Position numbers and translations under genes: made by a program. Positions 33,578-42,047 of a stretch of DNA of 64,000 bases are shown one piece after another. Position 1 is the first letter of the stretch; each line of letters begins with the position of its first letter. The notes under the pieces are model-generated. The model ran no database searches and was not told where the DNA came from. It was given only the letters and a program-made list of their open reading frames with translations. This DNA is from Pontiellaceae bacterium B12219. Lineage in GTDB: Bacteria; Verrucomicrobiota; Kiritimatiellia; Kiritimatiellales; Pontiellaceae. The stretch covers positions 30,000 to 93,999 of the forward strand of contig JARNMJ010000010.1 in assembly GCA_029432795.1 (NCBI GenBank), read 5' to 3'.

Positions 33578-34618
33578 ATGTTTACTCAAATGAAAACAAA
33601 TACCCCGAAAGCGGACGGATATTATATGCCGGCCGAATGGCAGAAGCATGAAGCCTGCTGGATGGCGTGGCCGTATGATAATACGGCCTGGCGGGGGCAT
33701 CATCGTGAAGCGAAACGTTCGATTGCCACGCTGGCCAATTCGATTAGCGAATTCGAACCGGTAAAAATGCTGGTGCCGCGTGATGCCCTCGATGAAGTGG
33801 AGCGCTATGTCGGTAAGGGCGTGGAGATTGTGCCCTGCGCCATTGATGATGCCTGGACACGCGATACCTGTCCTTCCTTTCTGCTGCACAAAGAAGACGC
33901 CCGGTTGGCGGGAGTCAACTGGCGTTTTAACGGTTGGGGCGAAATGGAATATGCCAACTGGGGAAAAGACAAGGAACTGGCGCGCCGGGTGTGTCAGGTG
34001 CTGGATATTCCCTGCTACAACGCATCGCTGATGAACGAAGGCGGTGCCATTCATGTGGACGGTGAGGGAACGGTGCTTTGCACCCGCGCCACCCTGTTGA
34101 ATGACAATCGGAATCCAGAGCTGAGCGAGGAAAAGGTTGAGCAGATTCTGTGCGACTACCTCGGCGCGGAAAAAGTGATCTGGCTGGATCGAGGCTACGA
34201 ACAGGATGAGACCGGCGGGCATATTGATGTTGTGGCGGCATTCGTTGCGCCCGGCAAGATTATGCATCTTTCCACGGACAACAAAAACGATCCGAACTAC
34301 AGCCGTTTTGAACAGAATATTGCACGACTCGAAAACTGCACCGATGCAAAGGGACGCAGGATTGAAGTGGTGCGTATGCCGCAGCCGGGGATCTGGCTGG
34401 AAGGCCAGCGCCGCATTTCCTGCAGCTATGTGAACTACTATTTAGCCAACGGAGCCGTATTTGTCCCGATGTTTGATGATCCGGTCGATGAAGAGGCGAT
34501 GGCGATTTTCAAGGAAATCTATCCGGACCGTGTCATCGTCGATATGCCGGAATGCGCGGCCATTTTTTACGGCGGTGGAGGAATCCACTGCATCACCCAA
34601 CAGCAACCAGCCATATAA
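33578..34618 (+). CDS. aguA: Agmatine deiminase
   Basis: 346 residues, PPAD-type guanidine-modifying fold. Family strings are clear: PAEWQKHEACWMAWP at the N-terminus, DDAWTRDTCPSFL, NWRFNGWG, NEGGAIHVDGEGT, DETGGHIDVVAAF (catalytic His), and the nucleophile Cys338 in GGGGIHCITQQQP. It converts agmatine to N-carbamoylputrescine and ammonia in the cytoplasm, feeding AguB. GGAG lies nine bases before the ATG, 15 bases after the SMR gene. The enzyme should work on imported agmatine and on agmatine made by the SpeA encoded at 46 kb. Confidence 0.96.
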   Translation: MFTQMKTNTPKADGYYMPAEWQKHEACWMAWPYDNTAWRGHHREAKRSIATLANSISEFEPVKMLVPRDALDEVERYVGKGVEIVPCAIDDAWTRDTCPSFLLHKEDARLAGVNWRFNGWGEMEYANWGKDKELARRVCQVLDIPCYNASLMNEGGAIHVDGEGTVLCTRATLLNDNRNPELSEEKVEQILCDYLGAEKVIWLDRGYEQDETGGHIDVVAAFVAPGKIMHLSTDNKNDPNYSRFEQNIARLENCTDAKGRRIEVVRMPQPGIWLEGQRRISCSYVNYYLANGAVFVPMFDDPVDEEAMAIFKEIYPDRVIVDMPECAAIFYGGGGIHCITQQQPAI

Positions 34619-34644
34619 CCCATATATAACAACCGAGAAGGAAA

Positions 34645-35916
34645 ATGACAGAACTTGCCGATTATTCACATCTATCCACCGTTTATTCCCATGCCACCGA
34701 CCACATCATCACCGGAGGCAAGGGCTGTGAACTCTATACGACCGAGGGTAAAACCCTGTTGGATTTCACAAGTGGAATCGGAGTCAACAGCACAGGGCAT
34801 TGCCACCCGAACATTGTGGCGGCGATCAAGGAACAGGCGGACAAACTGATCTTTTCGCAGATCAACATTGTCTATAATGAACCGGTTGCCAAACTCTGTG
34901 CGCAGCTTAAGCGGATTATGCCGGAAGCGCTCGATACCTACTTCTTTTCCAACAGTGGAGCAGAGGCCGTGGAAGGCGCGGTTAAATTGGCAAAGCACGC
35001 AACCGGGAAACCCAACATCATTGTGCTGAACGGCAGTTTTCATGGCCGCACGCATCTGACGATGGCGATGACTACCAGCAAGACGGTTTATCGGTTGAAA
35101 TATCCAAATCTTCCGGCAGGCATCTATGTGGCGCCGTTTCCGTATGCCTATGCCTCCGGTCGGACCGAAGAGGAAGAAACCGTCCATGCGCTGGCAGAAA
35201 TGGAACTGCTGCTTTCCACGCAGACCGCTCCGGAAGAAACCGCGGCGATTGTGGTGGAACCGGTGCTGGGCGAAGGCGGATATCTGCCTACGAGTAAGGG
35301 CTACCTCAAAGGGCTCCGCGAACTGTGCGACAAACATGATATTCTGATGATCTGCGATGAAGTTCAGACCGGCTTCGGACGCACTGGAAAAATGTTCGCC
35401 CATACCTATGATGACGTCACTCCGGATATCATGACGATGGCCAAGGGCCTCGGTTCCGGCATGCCGATTTCGGGCATTGCCTACAAATCCGAGCTCGGCA
35501 AAAAATGGATTACGGGAACGCATGGCGGCACGTATGCCTGCAACCCGATGGCGGTGGCATCGGCCGTGGCAACCATTGAAACGCTGGTTGATGAAAAGCT
35601 GGTGGAAAATGCTGCCGAACGTGGCGAGCAGCTGATGAATGGACTGCGGGCGCTCCGTCAGAAATATCCATGTATCGGCGATGTGCGCGGCCGGGGCCTG
35701 ATGATCGGGCTCGAGTTGATGGATGGCGACAAGCCGGATTCAACGCTGCCGGACAAGGTGCTGAAGGAAGTTTATAAACGCGACATGCTTTTACTGAGCT
35801 GTGGCATTCGTAGAAACGTACTGCGCTGGATTCCGCCGCTGGTGGTAACCGAAGAAGAAATTAACCGCGGATTGAAAATTTTCGACGAAGCATTGGGAGC
35901 GGCAACATGTATCTGA
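34645..35916 (+). CDS. gabT: Class III aminotransferase, probable 4-aminobutyrate aminotransferase
   Basis: 423 residues. SGIGVNSTGHCHPNIVAAI, FFSNSGAEAVEGAVKLAKHATGK, FHGRTHLTMAMT, ICDEVQTGFGRTGKMFA, the Lys in TMAKGLGSGMP and GTHGGTYACNPMA are standard class III motifs. The order resembles GABA/4-aminobutyrate and acetylornithine-type enzymes. In this operon GABA from the upstream putrescine branch is the natural substrate, giving succinate semialdehyde and glutamate. Its end overlaps the next gene by ten bases. The precise amine is inferred from context. It is not closely similar to the other aminotransferase in the operon. Confidence 0.8.
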   Translation: MTELADYSHLSTVYSHATDHIITGGKGCELYTTEGKTLLDFTSGIGVNSTGHCHPNIVAAIKEQADKLIFSQINIVYNEPVAKLCAQLKRIMPEALDTYFFSNSGAEAVEGAVKLAKHATGKPNIIVLNGSFHGRTHLTMAMTTSKTVYRLKYPNLPAGIYVAPFPYAYASGRTEEEETVHALAEMELLLSTQTAPEETAAIVVEPVLGEGGYLPTSKGYLKGLRELCDKHDILMICDEVQTGFGRTGKMFAHTYDDVTPDIMTMAKGLGSGMPISGIAYKSELGKKWITGTHGGTYACNPMAVASAVATIETLVDEKLVENAAERGEQLMNGLRALRQKYPCIGDVRGRGLMIGLELMDGDKPDSTLPDKVLKEVYKRDMLLLSCGIRRNVLRWIPPLVVTEEEINRGLKIFDEALGAATCI

Positions 35917-37037
35917 TTCCTATGCCGGAAATCTTCTGCGGCTCCGATGCGCTCGAAGCGCTGGATGGTGTGCTGACCAAAGCGGGCGCATCCCGCATTT
36001 TCATTGTAACCGGTCCGCATATTTCCAAAACCGAGGGGTTTGAAAAAATGAAGTCGGTGGCTGCCCGCAATCGGGCGGTGGCCGTATTCGCGGAAACCCT
36101 GGGCGATCCTTCCATGGAGCAGGTGGCTGAAATGATTGCGCAGGCCAAAACATTCAAGGCTGATGCGGTGATTGGTATGGGCGGCGGCAGTCCGATGGAT
36201 GCCTCGAAAGTGGTGGCCGCCGCGCTTTCCAATGATCGGAAGGTTGAGGATATGATCGGTGCGGATGCTGTGCCGAAGCGCTGTGCGCCGTTGTTCATCA
36301 TCCCGACAACGTCCGGAACCGGATCGGAAGTCACGAACATTTCGATTCTGACGGATACCAAAGAGCAGATGAAAAAGGCGGTCGTTTCAAATAATATTCT
36401 GCCGTACGCCGCATTCCTCGTGCCGGAACTGACGGTTTCCATGCCGCCACGGATCACATCAACCACGGGCATGGATGCCTTTTGTCATGCGACGGAAGCC
36501 TATTTATCGGTGAAGAAAAATCCATACAGCGATGGCATGGCGTTGCGCGCGTTGGGCTTGATTTTCCAATGGTTGGAAACCGCCTATAACGAACCCGAAA
36601 ATCTGGAGGCGCGCGAAGGCATGCTGATGGCGAGCTTCTTTGCCGGGCTGGCGTTCACGAACTCCAGCGTCACCGCGATTCACGCCTTTGCTTATCCGCT
36701 CGGCGGGCGGCATCACGTTCCGCACGGTATGGCGAATGCGCTGATGGCCGGGCCGGTGCTGAATCATAATTTGAAAGGCAACGAAGAGCGGTTTGCCGAT
36801 CTTGCGGAAGCCTTTTGCGGAATTCGCGATGCGGCTGTTTTGGTTCCGCAGGTCCAGACGTTGAAGAAAAACATCGGACTTCCGATGTCGCTGGCCGAAG
36901 CGGGCATTCCTGAAAACGACCTTGAAAATATGGCCGAAGCCGTGATGGGCGTTACGCGTCTGCTGGCGGTGAATCCGGCCGAGATTACGCTGGCCGATGC
37001 CCGGCGTATGTATACAGAAGCCTATAACGGAGAATGA
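35907..37037 (+). CDS. Iron-containing (group III) alcohol dehydrogenase
   Basis: 376 residues. The nucleotide-binding GMGGGSPMDASKVVA and PTTSGTGSEVT, and the metal site TTGMDAFCHATEAYLS plus HAFAYPLGGRHHVPHGMANA (His ligands), are all present. NAD(P)H-dependent reduction of an aldehyde is expected. After a GABA aminotransferase the likely reaction is succinate semialdehyde to 4-hydroxybutyrate, a known role in GABA-fermenting anaerobes. Oxidation of an alcohol substrate is the alternative. Overlaps the aminotransferase stop and the next gene's first ATG. A perfect TTCCAA-N3-TTGGAA copy at 36564 encodes FQWLE. Confidence 0.85.
   Translation: MYLIPMPEIFCGSDALEALDGVLTKAGASRIFIVTGPHISKTEGFEKMKSVAARNRAVAVFAETLGDPSMEQVAEMIAQAKTFKADAVIGMGGGSPMDASKVVAAALSNDRKVEDMIGADAVPKRCAPLFIIPTTSGTGSEVTNISILTDTKEQMKKAVVSNNILPYAAFLVPELTVSMPPRITSTTGMDAFCHATEAYLSVKKNPYSDGMALRALGLIFQWLETAYNEPENLEAREGMLMASFFAGLAFTNSSVTAIHAFAYPLGGRHHVPHGMANALMAGPVLNHNLKGNEERFADLAEAFCGIRDAAVLVPQVQTLKKNIGLPMSLAEAGIPENDLENMAEAVMGVTRLLAVNPAEITLADARRMYTEAYNGE
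36564..36578. repeat. Perfect copy of TTCCAA-N3-TTGGAA
   Basis: Spacer TGG. Inside the Fe-ADH gene, translated as part of IFQWLETA. Confidence 0.85.
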
Positions 37038-37039
37038 TG

Positions 37040-38515
37040 ATGAGCGATGTGAAAAAAATGTATATCAACGGCGAGTGGGTTCCTTCCATTTCCGGCGAAA
37101 CCCGCAATTCGATTAATCCGGCCAACGGCGAAGTGCTGGCCGCTGTTGCTGAAGGAGCGGAAGCGGATGTTGATACGGCGGTGATTGCGGCCAAAGAAGC
37201 TTTTTATGAAGGCCCATGGGGTTCAACGCCGGCGCAGGAACGCGCGGCGCTGTTGTTTAAATTGGCCGATCTGATTGATGCCAACGGCGCTGAGCTGACC
37301 GAACTCGAAACGCGCGATAACGGCAAACCGCTTCGCGAAGCTGAATATGATGTGGCTGATGCGGCGGCCTGTTTTCGCTATTATGCGGGACTCTGCACCA
37401 AGCCGATGGGACAGACCTATGAAGTGGCCGATCCGATGCAGGCCATGACCGTACGCGAACCGATCGGCGTCGCCGGCCTGATTGTGCCGTGGAACTATCC
37501 GCTGCTGATGGGCACCTGGAAAATTGCGCCGGCGCTGGCGGCGGGTAACAGTATCGTTTTCAAGCCTTCCGAAATCACTCCGCTTTCTGCGGTCCGTCTT
37601 TTTGAGCTGATCGAGGAGGCCGGCTTCCCGAAAGGCTCCGCCAATCTGGTGATGGGTGCGGGCGCTGCGGTCGGAGCCCGTATGGCGGAACATATGGATA
37701 TTGATAAAATCGCCTTCACCGGCGGCACGGCAACCGGGCGCAAGATTATGACGGCTGCGACCGGAAACCTGAAAAAGATCTCGCTCGAACTGGGCGGTAA
37801 ATCGCCGTGCGTGGTGTTTGAAGATGCGGATATGGACGCGGCGGTAGACTGGGCACTGTTTGCTATTTTTGCCAATCAGGGTCAGGTTTGTTCTGCCGGT
37901 TCCCGTCTGCTGTTGCAGGAAAGTATCCACGATGAATTTGTGGAAAAGCTGGTGGGACGCACGAAGAAGATCAAGGTGGCTCCGGGCGATGCCGAAGGCG
38001 TTGAAATGGCGGCGATGGTTTCCGAAGCCCATATGGAAAAGGTGCTGCGCTATATCGAAATCGGTAAAGCCGAAGGGGCCACGCTCCAATGCGGCGGGGT
38101 TCGGTTGATGGAAGATGGGTTGGATAAAGGCTTCTTTATTGCGCCGACGATCTTCACGGATACCACTCCGGAGATGCGCATTGTGAAAGAAGAGATTTTC
38201 GGCCCGGTACTCGCGGTTCAGAAATTTACCGATGACGCCGACGCGGTGAAATTGGCGAATGATTCTATTTATGGATTGGCCGGCGGGGTCTTCTCCGAGA
38301 ACGGAACGCGGGCTCTGAACTTTATCAAAAAATTGCGCGCAGGAATCACATGGATTAATTGCTATCATCCAACTTACAGTGAAGCTCCGTGGGGTGGGTA
38401 TAAACAAAGCGGCATTGGGCGCGATCTGGGTACCTACGGGTTCGATGAATATACCGAGGTGAAGCAGATTAATATCAATCTCGATCCGGGCCCGATCGGC
38501 TGGTTTGAGGGATAA
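37040..38515 (+). CDS. Aldehyde dehydrogenase, probable 4-aminobutanal (or betaine-aldehyde type) dehydrogenase
   Basis: 491 residues from the third of three consecutive ATGs, seven bases after GGAG; the first two overlap the preceding stop. NAD-dependent ALDH with GLIVPWNYPLLMGTWKIAPALAAGN, FTGGTATGR, the catalytic Glu in LELGGKSP, the Cys nucleophile in NQGQVCSAGSR, and KEEIFGPVL. The opening KKMYINGEWVPS and the length match the betaine aldehyde/aminobutyraldehyde group. It would oxidise 4-aminobutanal from the putrescine aminotransferase to GABA, linking the two aminotransferases of the operon. Succinate semialdehyde is an alternative substrate. Confidence 0.88.
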   Translation: MSDVKKMYINGEWVPSISGETRNSINPANGEVLAAVAEGAEADVDTAVIAAKEAFYEGPWGSTPAQERAALLFKLADLIDANGAELTELETRDNGKPLREAEYDVADAAACFRYYAGLCTKPMGQTYEVADPMQAMTVREPIGVAGLIVPWNYPLLMGTWKIAPALAAGNSIVFKPSEITPLSAVRLFELIEEAGFPKGSANLVMGAGAAVGARMAEHMDIDKIAFTGGTATGRKIMTAATGNLKKISLELGGKSPCVVFEDADMDAAVDWALFAIFANQGQVCSAGSRLLLQESIHDEFVEKLVGRTKKIKVAPGDAEGVEMAAMVSEAHMEKVLRYIEIGKAEGATLQCGGVRLMEDGLDKGFFIAPTIFTDTTPEMRIVKEEIFGPVLAVQKFTDDADAVKLANDSIYGLAGGVFSENGTRALNFIKKLRAGITWINCYHPTYSEAPWGGYKQSGIGRDLGTYGFDEYTEVKQININLDPGPIGWFEG

Positions 38516-38540
38516 TGTTTGCTTTAAAAGGGAGATCGGA

Positions 38541-38984
38541 ATGTTTTTAGTTCAGGCAACAACAGATCATATTTTGCATGCGGCGAAACTGTTTGATTTA
38601 TATCGGCAGTTTTATGATCAGCCTGCCAATGCTCCGTTGGCGGAATCGTATATCCGCCAGCGCATCGTGAATGATGAATCAACGATCTTTCTGGCGTTTG
38701 AAGACGGGGCGGCAGTTGGCTTTGTTCAGCTCTACCCTTCGTTTTGTTCTGTTGATGCGATCAGAATTCAGATTCTATATGATCTCTATGTGAAAGAAGA
38801 ATTCCGGAGAAAAGGCATCGCACGCTCGTTGATGAATAAGGCCCGGGAATATTCAAAAGCGACCGGTGCGAAACGAATTGATCTGTCGACCGGTGTTGAA
38901 AACAAGGCCGGGCAGGCGCTCTATGAAAAACTGGGCTATAGCCGTTCACAGGATGATTTTATCGGCTACGCATTGGAGCTGTAA
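38541..38984 (+). CDS. GNAT family N-acetyltransferase
   Basis: 147 residues from the ATG preceded by GGGAGA. The GNAT core is clear: LAFEDGAAVGFVQLYPSF strand, the acetyl-CoA loop VKEEFRRKGIARSLMNKAREYS, and the C-terminal NKAGQALYEKLGYSR. It acetylates an amine. In this operon a diamine or polyamine is a reasonable substrate, but many GNATs of this shape act on unrelated amines. Lies 25 bases after the ALDH gene and three bases before the TetR gene, so it is co-transcribed with both. Confidence 0.82.
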   Translation: MFLVQATTDHILHAAKLFDLYRQFYDQPANAPLAESYIRQRIVNDESTIFLAFEDGAAVGFVQLYPSFCSVDAIRIQILYDLYVKEEFRRKGIARSLMNKAREYSKATGAKRIDLSTGVENKAGQALYEKLGYSRSQDDFIGYALEL

Positions 38985-38987
38985 AAG

Positions 38988-39614
38988 ATGAGACGAACAA
39001 AAGAAGAGGCAGGAAAAACGCGGGAAGCCATTCTGATGGCTGCGCTGGACGTGTTCTATAAAAAGGGGGTTAGCCGCGCAACGTTGGCGGATATCGGGAA
39101 AGAGGCCGGAGTGACCCGAGGTGCGGTCTACTGGCACTTTAAAGATAAGATCGATCTCTTCCTGCAACTCGATGAATACATGGCCCAAACACGACGTTTT
39201 ACGCCGGAATACTGGTCCGATGAATCCATCACAAGTCTCGCGGATCTACGCCAGCGGGTGGTGGACCGGCTGATGAAATTCTTCGATGATCCGATCGTTC
39301 ACAAGTTCCAGATTCTGATCTTTTCCCGCATGGAATATATTGATGATTTCAAAGCGTTCACGGTCAATGAAGAACAGTATCAGCGGGCCTGCATCGTGGA
39401 ACTTGAAAAAGTTCTGGCCCGCCTAATTGAATCCGGGCAGGTTCGTTCAGACATCAGGCCGCGTCACGCGGCCCGCCATTTCTATGTTTATATGGACGGG
39501 CTTTATGACTGCTGGAGTATCGATGAAACCGAATTTCTGGTTCGTGATGAACTCGAAGAACTGACCGATGAATTTATGATGCTGTTCAAGCCGGTGAATC
39601 GCGGAGTGAATTAA
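38988..39614 (+). CDS. TetR/AcrR family transcriptional regulator
   Basis: 208 residues. Residues 10-57 are a TetR helix-turn-helix (TREAILMAALDVFYKKGVSRATLADIGKEAGVTRGAVYWHFKDKIDLF), closest in style to AcrR/TtgR repressors. The C-terminal ligand domain (about 80-205) has no residues I can match to a ligand. Last gene of the agmatine/putrescine operon. It probably represses this operon and is relieved by a polyamine or a substrate of the SMR pump. The inverted repeat at 26743 is a candidate target. The 3' end overlaps nspC by four bases, tail to tail. Confidence 0.88.
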   Translation: MRRTKEEAGKTREAILMAALDVFYKKGVSRATLADIGKEAGVTRGAVYWHFKDKIDLFLQLDEYMAQTRRFTPEYWSDESITSLADLRQRVVDRLMKFFDDPIVHKFQILIFSRMEYIDDFKAFTVNEEQYQRACIVELEKVLARLIESGQVRSDIRPRHAARHFYVYMDGLYDCWSIDETEFLVRDELEELTDEFMMLFKPVNRGVN

Positions 39615-40720
39615 GCAAGCCGGTTTTTGTAGTCCTGATAGTCAAACCGCCGAATCACGTCCAGTTCGCCATTGCGGCGAATCGCAAGATCCGGATGCTG
39701 GATGCCGTTGAAAAAAGTCGTCTTGACCATGGAATAATGCGCCATGTCGCGGAACACCAACTGGTCGCCGGCTTTCAGCGGTTCATCGAAGGAATAGTCG
39801 CCAATCACATCGCCCGCCAAACAGCTGAGTCCGGCCAATCGATAGGTGTGGTTTTTTTCATTCGGCAGCGCGCCGCCGTCGATTTCCGGCCGATAGGGCA
39901 TTTCAAGCACGTCCGGCATGTGGCAGGTGCAGGAAACATCCAGAATGGCAATGGCCCCGTCGTTATCAATGACGTCCAACACGGTCGAAACCAGCACGCC
40001 CGCATGCAGCGCAACTGCTTCGCCGGGCTCCAGAATCACCTGAACATTATACTTCGCTTTAAAATCGTTGATCAGTTTGCAGAGCAGATCGAGGTCATAA
40101 TCGTCGCGCGTAATATGATGTCCGCCGCCGAAGTTCACCCATTCCATTTGCGGAAGAAGTTCGCCGAACTGCTCTTCAACTGCCTGCAGCGTTGTCGCCA
40201 AATCATCGGAATTCTGTTCGCAAAGCGTATGGAAATGCAGTCCGGAAATTCCTTCCAACGATTGGAGCTCGAAATCTTTTTTCCGAATGCCCAGTCGCGA
40301 TTTCGGGGCACACGGATCATAAATCGCATGTTCGGCCGGTTGTGTTGAGCAGTTCGGATTAATACGTAAACCCAGCTTGGTATTGCCCCGTTCCAATGCC
40401 TGGAACTTTTTAAACTGGTTGAAGGAGTTGAAGTCGATCTCATCGCACAGCGTCAGCAGTTCGGCATAATCGGCATCGGTATAAGCAGCCGCATACGCAT
40501 GCACTTCTTTGCCGAACATTTCGCGGCCCAATCGGGCTTCCCACGGCGAGCTGGCGCAGACGCCGTCGAGATAGTTTCCAATCATTGGAAACATCGGCCA
40601 CAGGGCAAAACCCTTGAGCGCCAATAAAACTTTGCAGCCCGTGCGTTCTTTAACCGACGCCAGAATCTCGCAATTCCGGCGGATCAGTTCCTCTTCAACA
40701 ATGAATACAGGTGTTTTCAT
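39611..40720 (-). CDS. nspC: Carboxynorspermidine/carboxyspermidine decarboxylase
   Basis: 369 residues, alanine-racemase-fold PLP decarboxylase of the DAPDC/NspC subgroup. The PLP Lys36 is in KVLLALKGFALWPMF, the dimer-interface Cys motif is in DVSCTCHMPDVLEMPYRP, and VNFGGGHHITRDDYD and EPGEAVALHAG match the family. It decarboxylates carboxy(nor)spermidine to (nor)spermidine. The partner dehydrogenase ends at the next base upstream, so they form a two-gene operon. The combination makes spermidine from putrescine and aspartate semialdehyde without decarboxylated SAM. A perfect TTCCAA-N3-TTGGAA copy at 40576 encodes PMIGN. Confidence 0.95.
   Translation of the reverse strand: MKTPVFIVEEELIRRNCEILASVKERTGCKVLLALKGFALWPMFPMIGNYLDGVCASSPWEARLGREMFGKEVHAYAAAYTDADYAELLTLCDEIDFNSFNQFKKFQALERGNTKLGLRINPNCSTQPAEHAIYDPCAPKSRLGIRKKDFELQSLEGISGLHFHTLCEQNSDDLATTLQAVEEQFGELLPQMEWVNFGGGHHITRDDYDLDLLCKLINDFKAKYNVQVILEPGEAVALHAGVLVSTVLDVIDNDGAIAILDVSCTCHMPDVLEMPYRPEIDGGALPNEKNHTYRLAGLSCLAGDVIGDYSFDEPLKAGDQLVFRDMAHYSMVKTTFFNGIQHPDLAIRRNGELDVIRRFDYQDYKNRLA
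40576..40590. repeat. Perfect copy of TTCCAA-N3-TTGGAA
   Basis: Spacer TCA. Inside nspC, translated (minus) as part of FPMIGNY. Confidence 0.85.
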
Positions 40721-41917
40721 TCAGCCCAGATCAATGACGGCGCCTTCGATGACTTTCCAGGGAAGGCCGTATTGATTCAGGTCGTCCATGAACGGATCAG
40801 GATCCATCTGCTCGATGTTGAACACGCCGTCGCCCGTCCACTTTTTCTCGAGGATCATTTTGGCCCCGATAAACGCCGGAACACCGGTGGTATAGGAAAT
40901 GGCCTGCGACTGCACTTCGGCATAACATGCCTCGTGGTCGCACGTGTTGTAGATGGTTACGGTTTTTGTTTTGCCGTCTTTCAAACCGGTTACCTGACAG
41001 CCGATCCAGGTTTTGCCCTTGGTGCGTGGACCGAGCGATGCCGGATCGGGCAGCAGGGTGCGGAGGAACTGCAAGGGGACAATCTTCTGCCCGTTGAATT
41101 CCACTTCGTCAATACGGGACATGCCGACGTTGCCGAGCACTTCGAGATGTTTCAGATAGCTGTCGCCGAAGCTCATCCAGAACCGCGCGCGTTTCAGATG
41201 CGGGATATGTGTGGCGAGCGATTCAAGCTCTTCGTGATACATCAGATAAATATTCGGGGTGCCGATATTTTCCGGAACCTCAAAGGAATGCTTCACGGAG
41301 AGCGGATCGGTTTCAATCCATTCCCCGTTTTCCCAATAGCGTCCTTTGGCGGTGACTTCGCGGATATTGATTTCCGGATTAAAGTTGGTGGCAAACGGAT
41401 AGCCGTGGTCGCCGGCATTCACGTCGATGATGTCGATGGTGTGAATTTCATCGAGGTAGTGTTTCTGAATGTAGGTGCAGAAAACCGAGGTCACGCCGGG
41501 GTCAAATCCGCTGCCGAGCAGTGCCATCAGTCCGGCTTCTTTAAAGCGGTCGTGATAGGCCCACTGCCATTTATATTCAAACTTGGCGGTATCTTCCGGT
41601 TCATAGTTCGCGGTGTCGAGATAGGCCACGCCGGTTTCAAGACAGGCATCCATGATGTGCAGGTCCTGATAGGGCAGGGCCACATTAATCACCAGTTCCG
41701 GGCCGAATGATTTAATCAGAGCAACCAGTTCCGGCACATTGTCGGCATCCACCTGCGCCGTCTGAATCGGGCGGCTGAGCTGGGCGGCAATGGCATCGCA
41801 CTTCGATTTCGTGCGGCTGGCCAGCATGATTTCCGAAAACACGTCTGGTAACGCTGCGCATTTATGCACCACCACGCCGCTGACACCACCGGCACCGATA
41901 ATTAAAACTTTTGACAT
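40721..41917 (-). CDS. Carboxynorspermidine synthase (saccharopine dehydrogenase family)
   Basis: 398 residues from the ATG preceded by AGGAGATAAGGCA; the frame is open 132 bases further but lacks a ribosome site there. Rossmann opening SKVLIIGAGGVSGVVVHKCA, then ASRTKSKCDAIA, YLDTANYEPED, GSGFDPGVTSVFCTYIQKHYLDEI and NIYLMYHEELESLATHIPHLKRARFWMSFGDSYLKHLEVL, all as in carboxynorspermidine dehydrogenases. The NADPH-dependent enzyme condenses aspartate semialdehyde with a diamine and reduces the Schiff base. It ends one base before nspC. Its promoter region is shared with a divergent PaaX-like regulator and contains a 34-bp palindrome. Confidence 0.93.
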   Translation of the reverse strand: MSKVLIIGAGGVSGVVVHKCAALPDVFSEIMLASRTKSKCDAIAAQLSRPIQTAQVDADNVPELVALIKSFGPELVINVALPYQDLHIMDACLETGVAYLDTANYEPEDTAKFEYKWQWAYHDRFKEAGLMALLGSGFDPGVTSVFCTYIQKHYLDEIHTIDIIDVNAGDHGYPFATNFNPEINIREVTAKGRYWENGEWIETDPLSVKHSFEVPENIGTPNIYLMYHEELESLATHIPHLKRARFWMSFGDSYLKHLEVLGNVGMSRIDEVEFNGQKIVPLQFLRTLLPDPASLGPRTKGKTWIGCQVTGLKDGKTKTVTIYNTCDHEACYAEVQSQAISYTTGVPAFIGAKMILEKKWTGDGVFNIEQMDPDPFMDDLNQYGLPWKVIEGAVIDLG

Positions 41918-42002
41918 TGCCTTATCTCCTGAAACAAAAGTGAACTGATAGTCAAGCCAGACGACAAATGCAAGCTGTTGCGTAGAATAAGCAATCTTTA
42001 AG

Positions 42003-42036
42003 CTCATCTGTCTGGACGGCCATCTAGATAGATGAG
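42003..42036. promoter_or_regulatory. 34-bp imperfect palindrome between the carboxynorspermidine synthase and PaaX-like genes
   Basis: Centred on GGCC (42018-42021). The arms CTCATCTGTCTGGACGG and its partner match at 14 of 17 positions. It ends 11 bases before the regulator ATG and lies upstream of the divergent polyamine operon. A related palindrome follows the regulator at 42867. Probably the operator of the PaaX-like protein. Confidence 0.7.
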
Positions 42037-42047
42037 ATGATATAACC

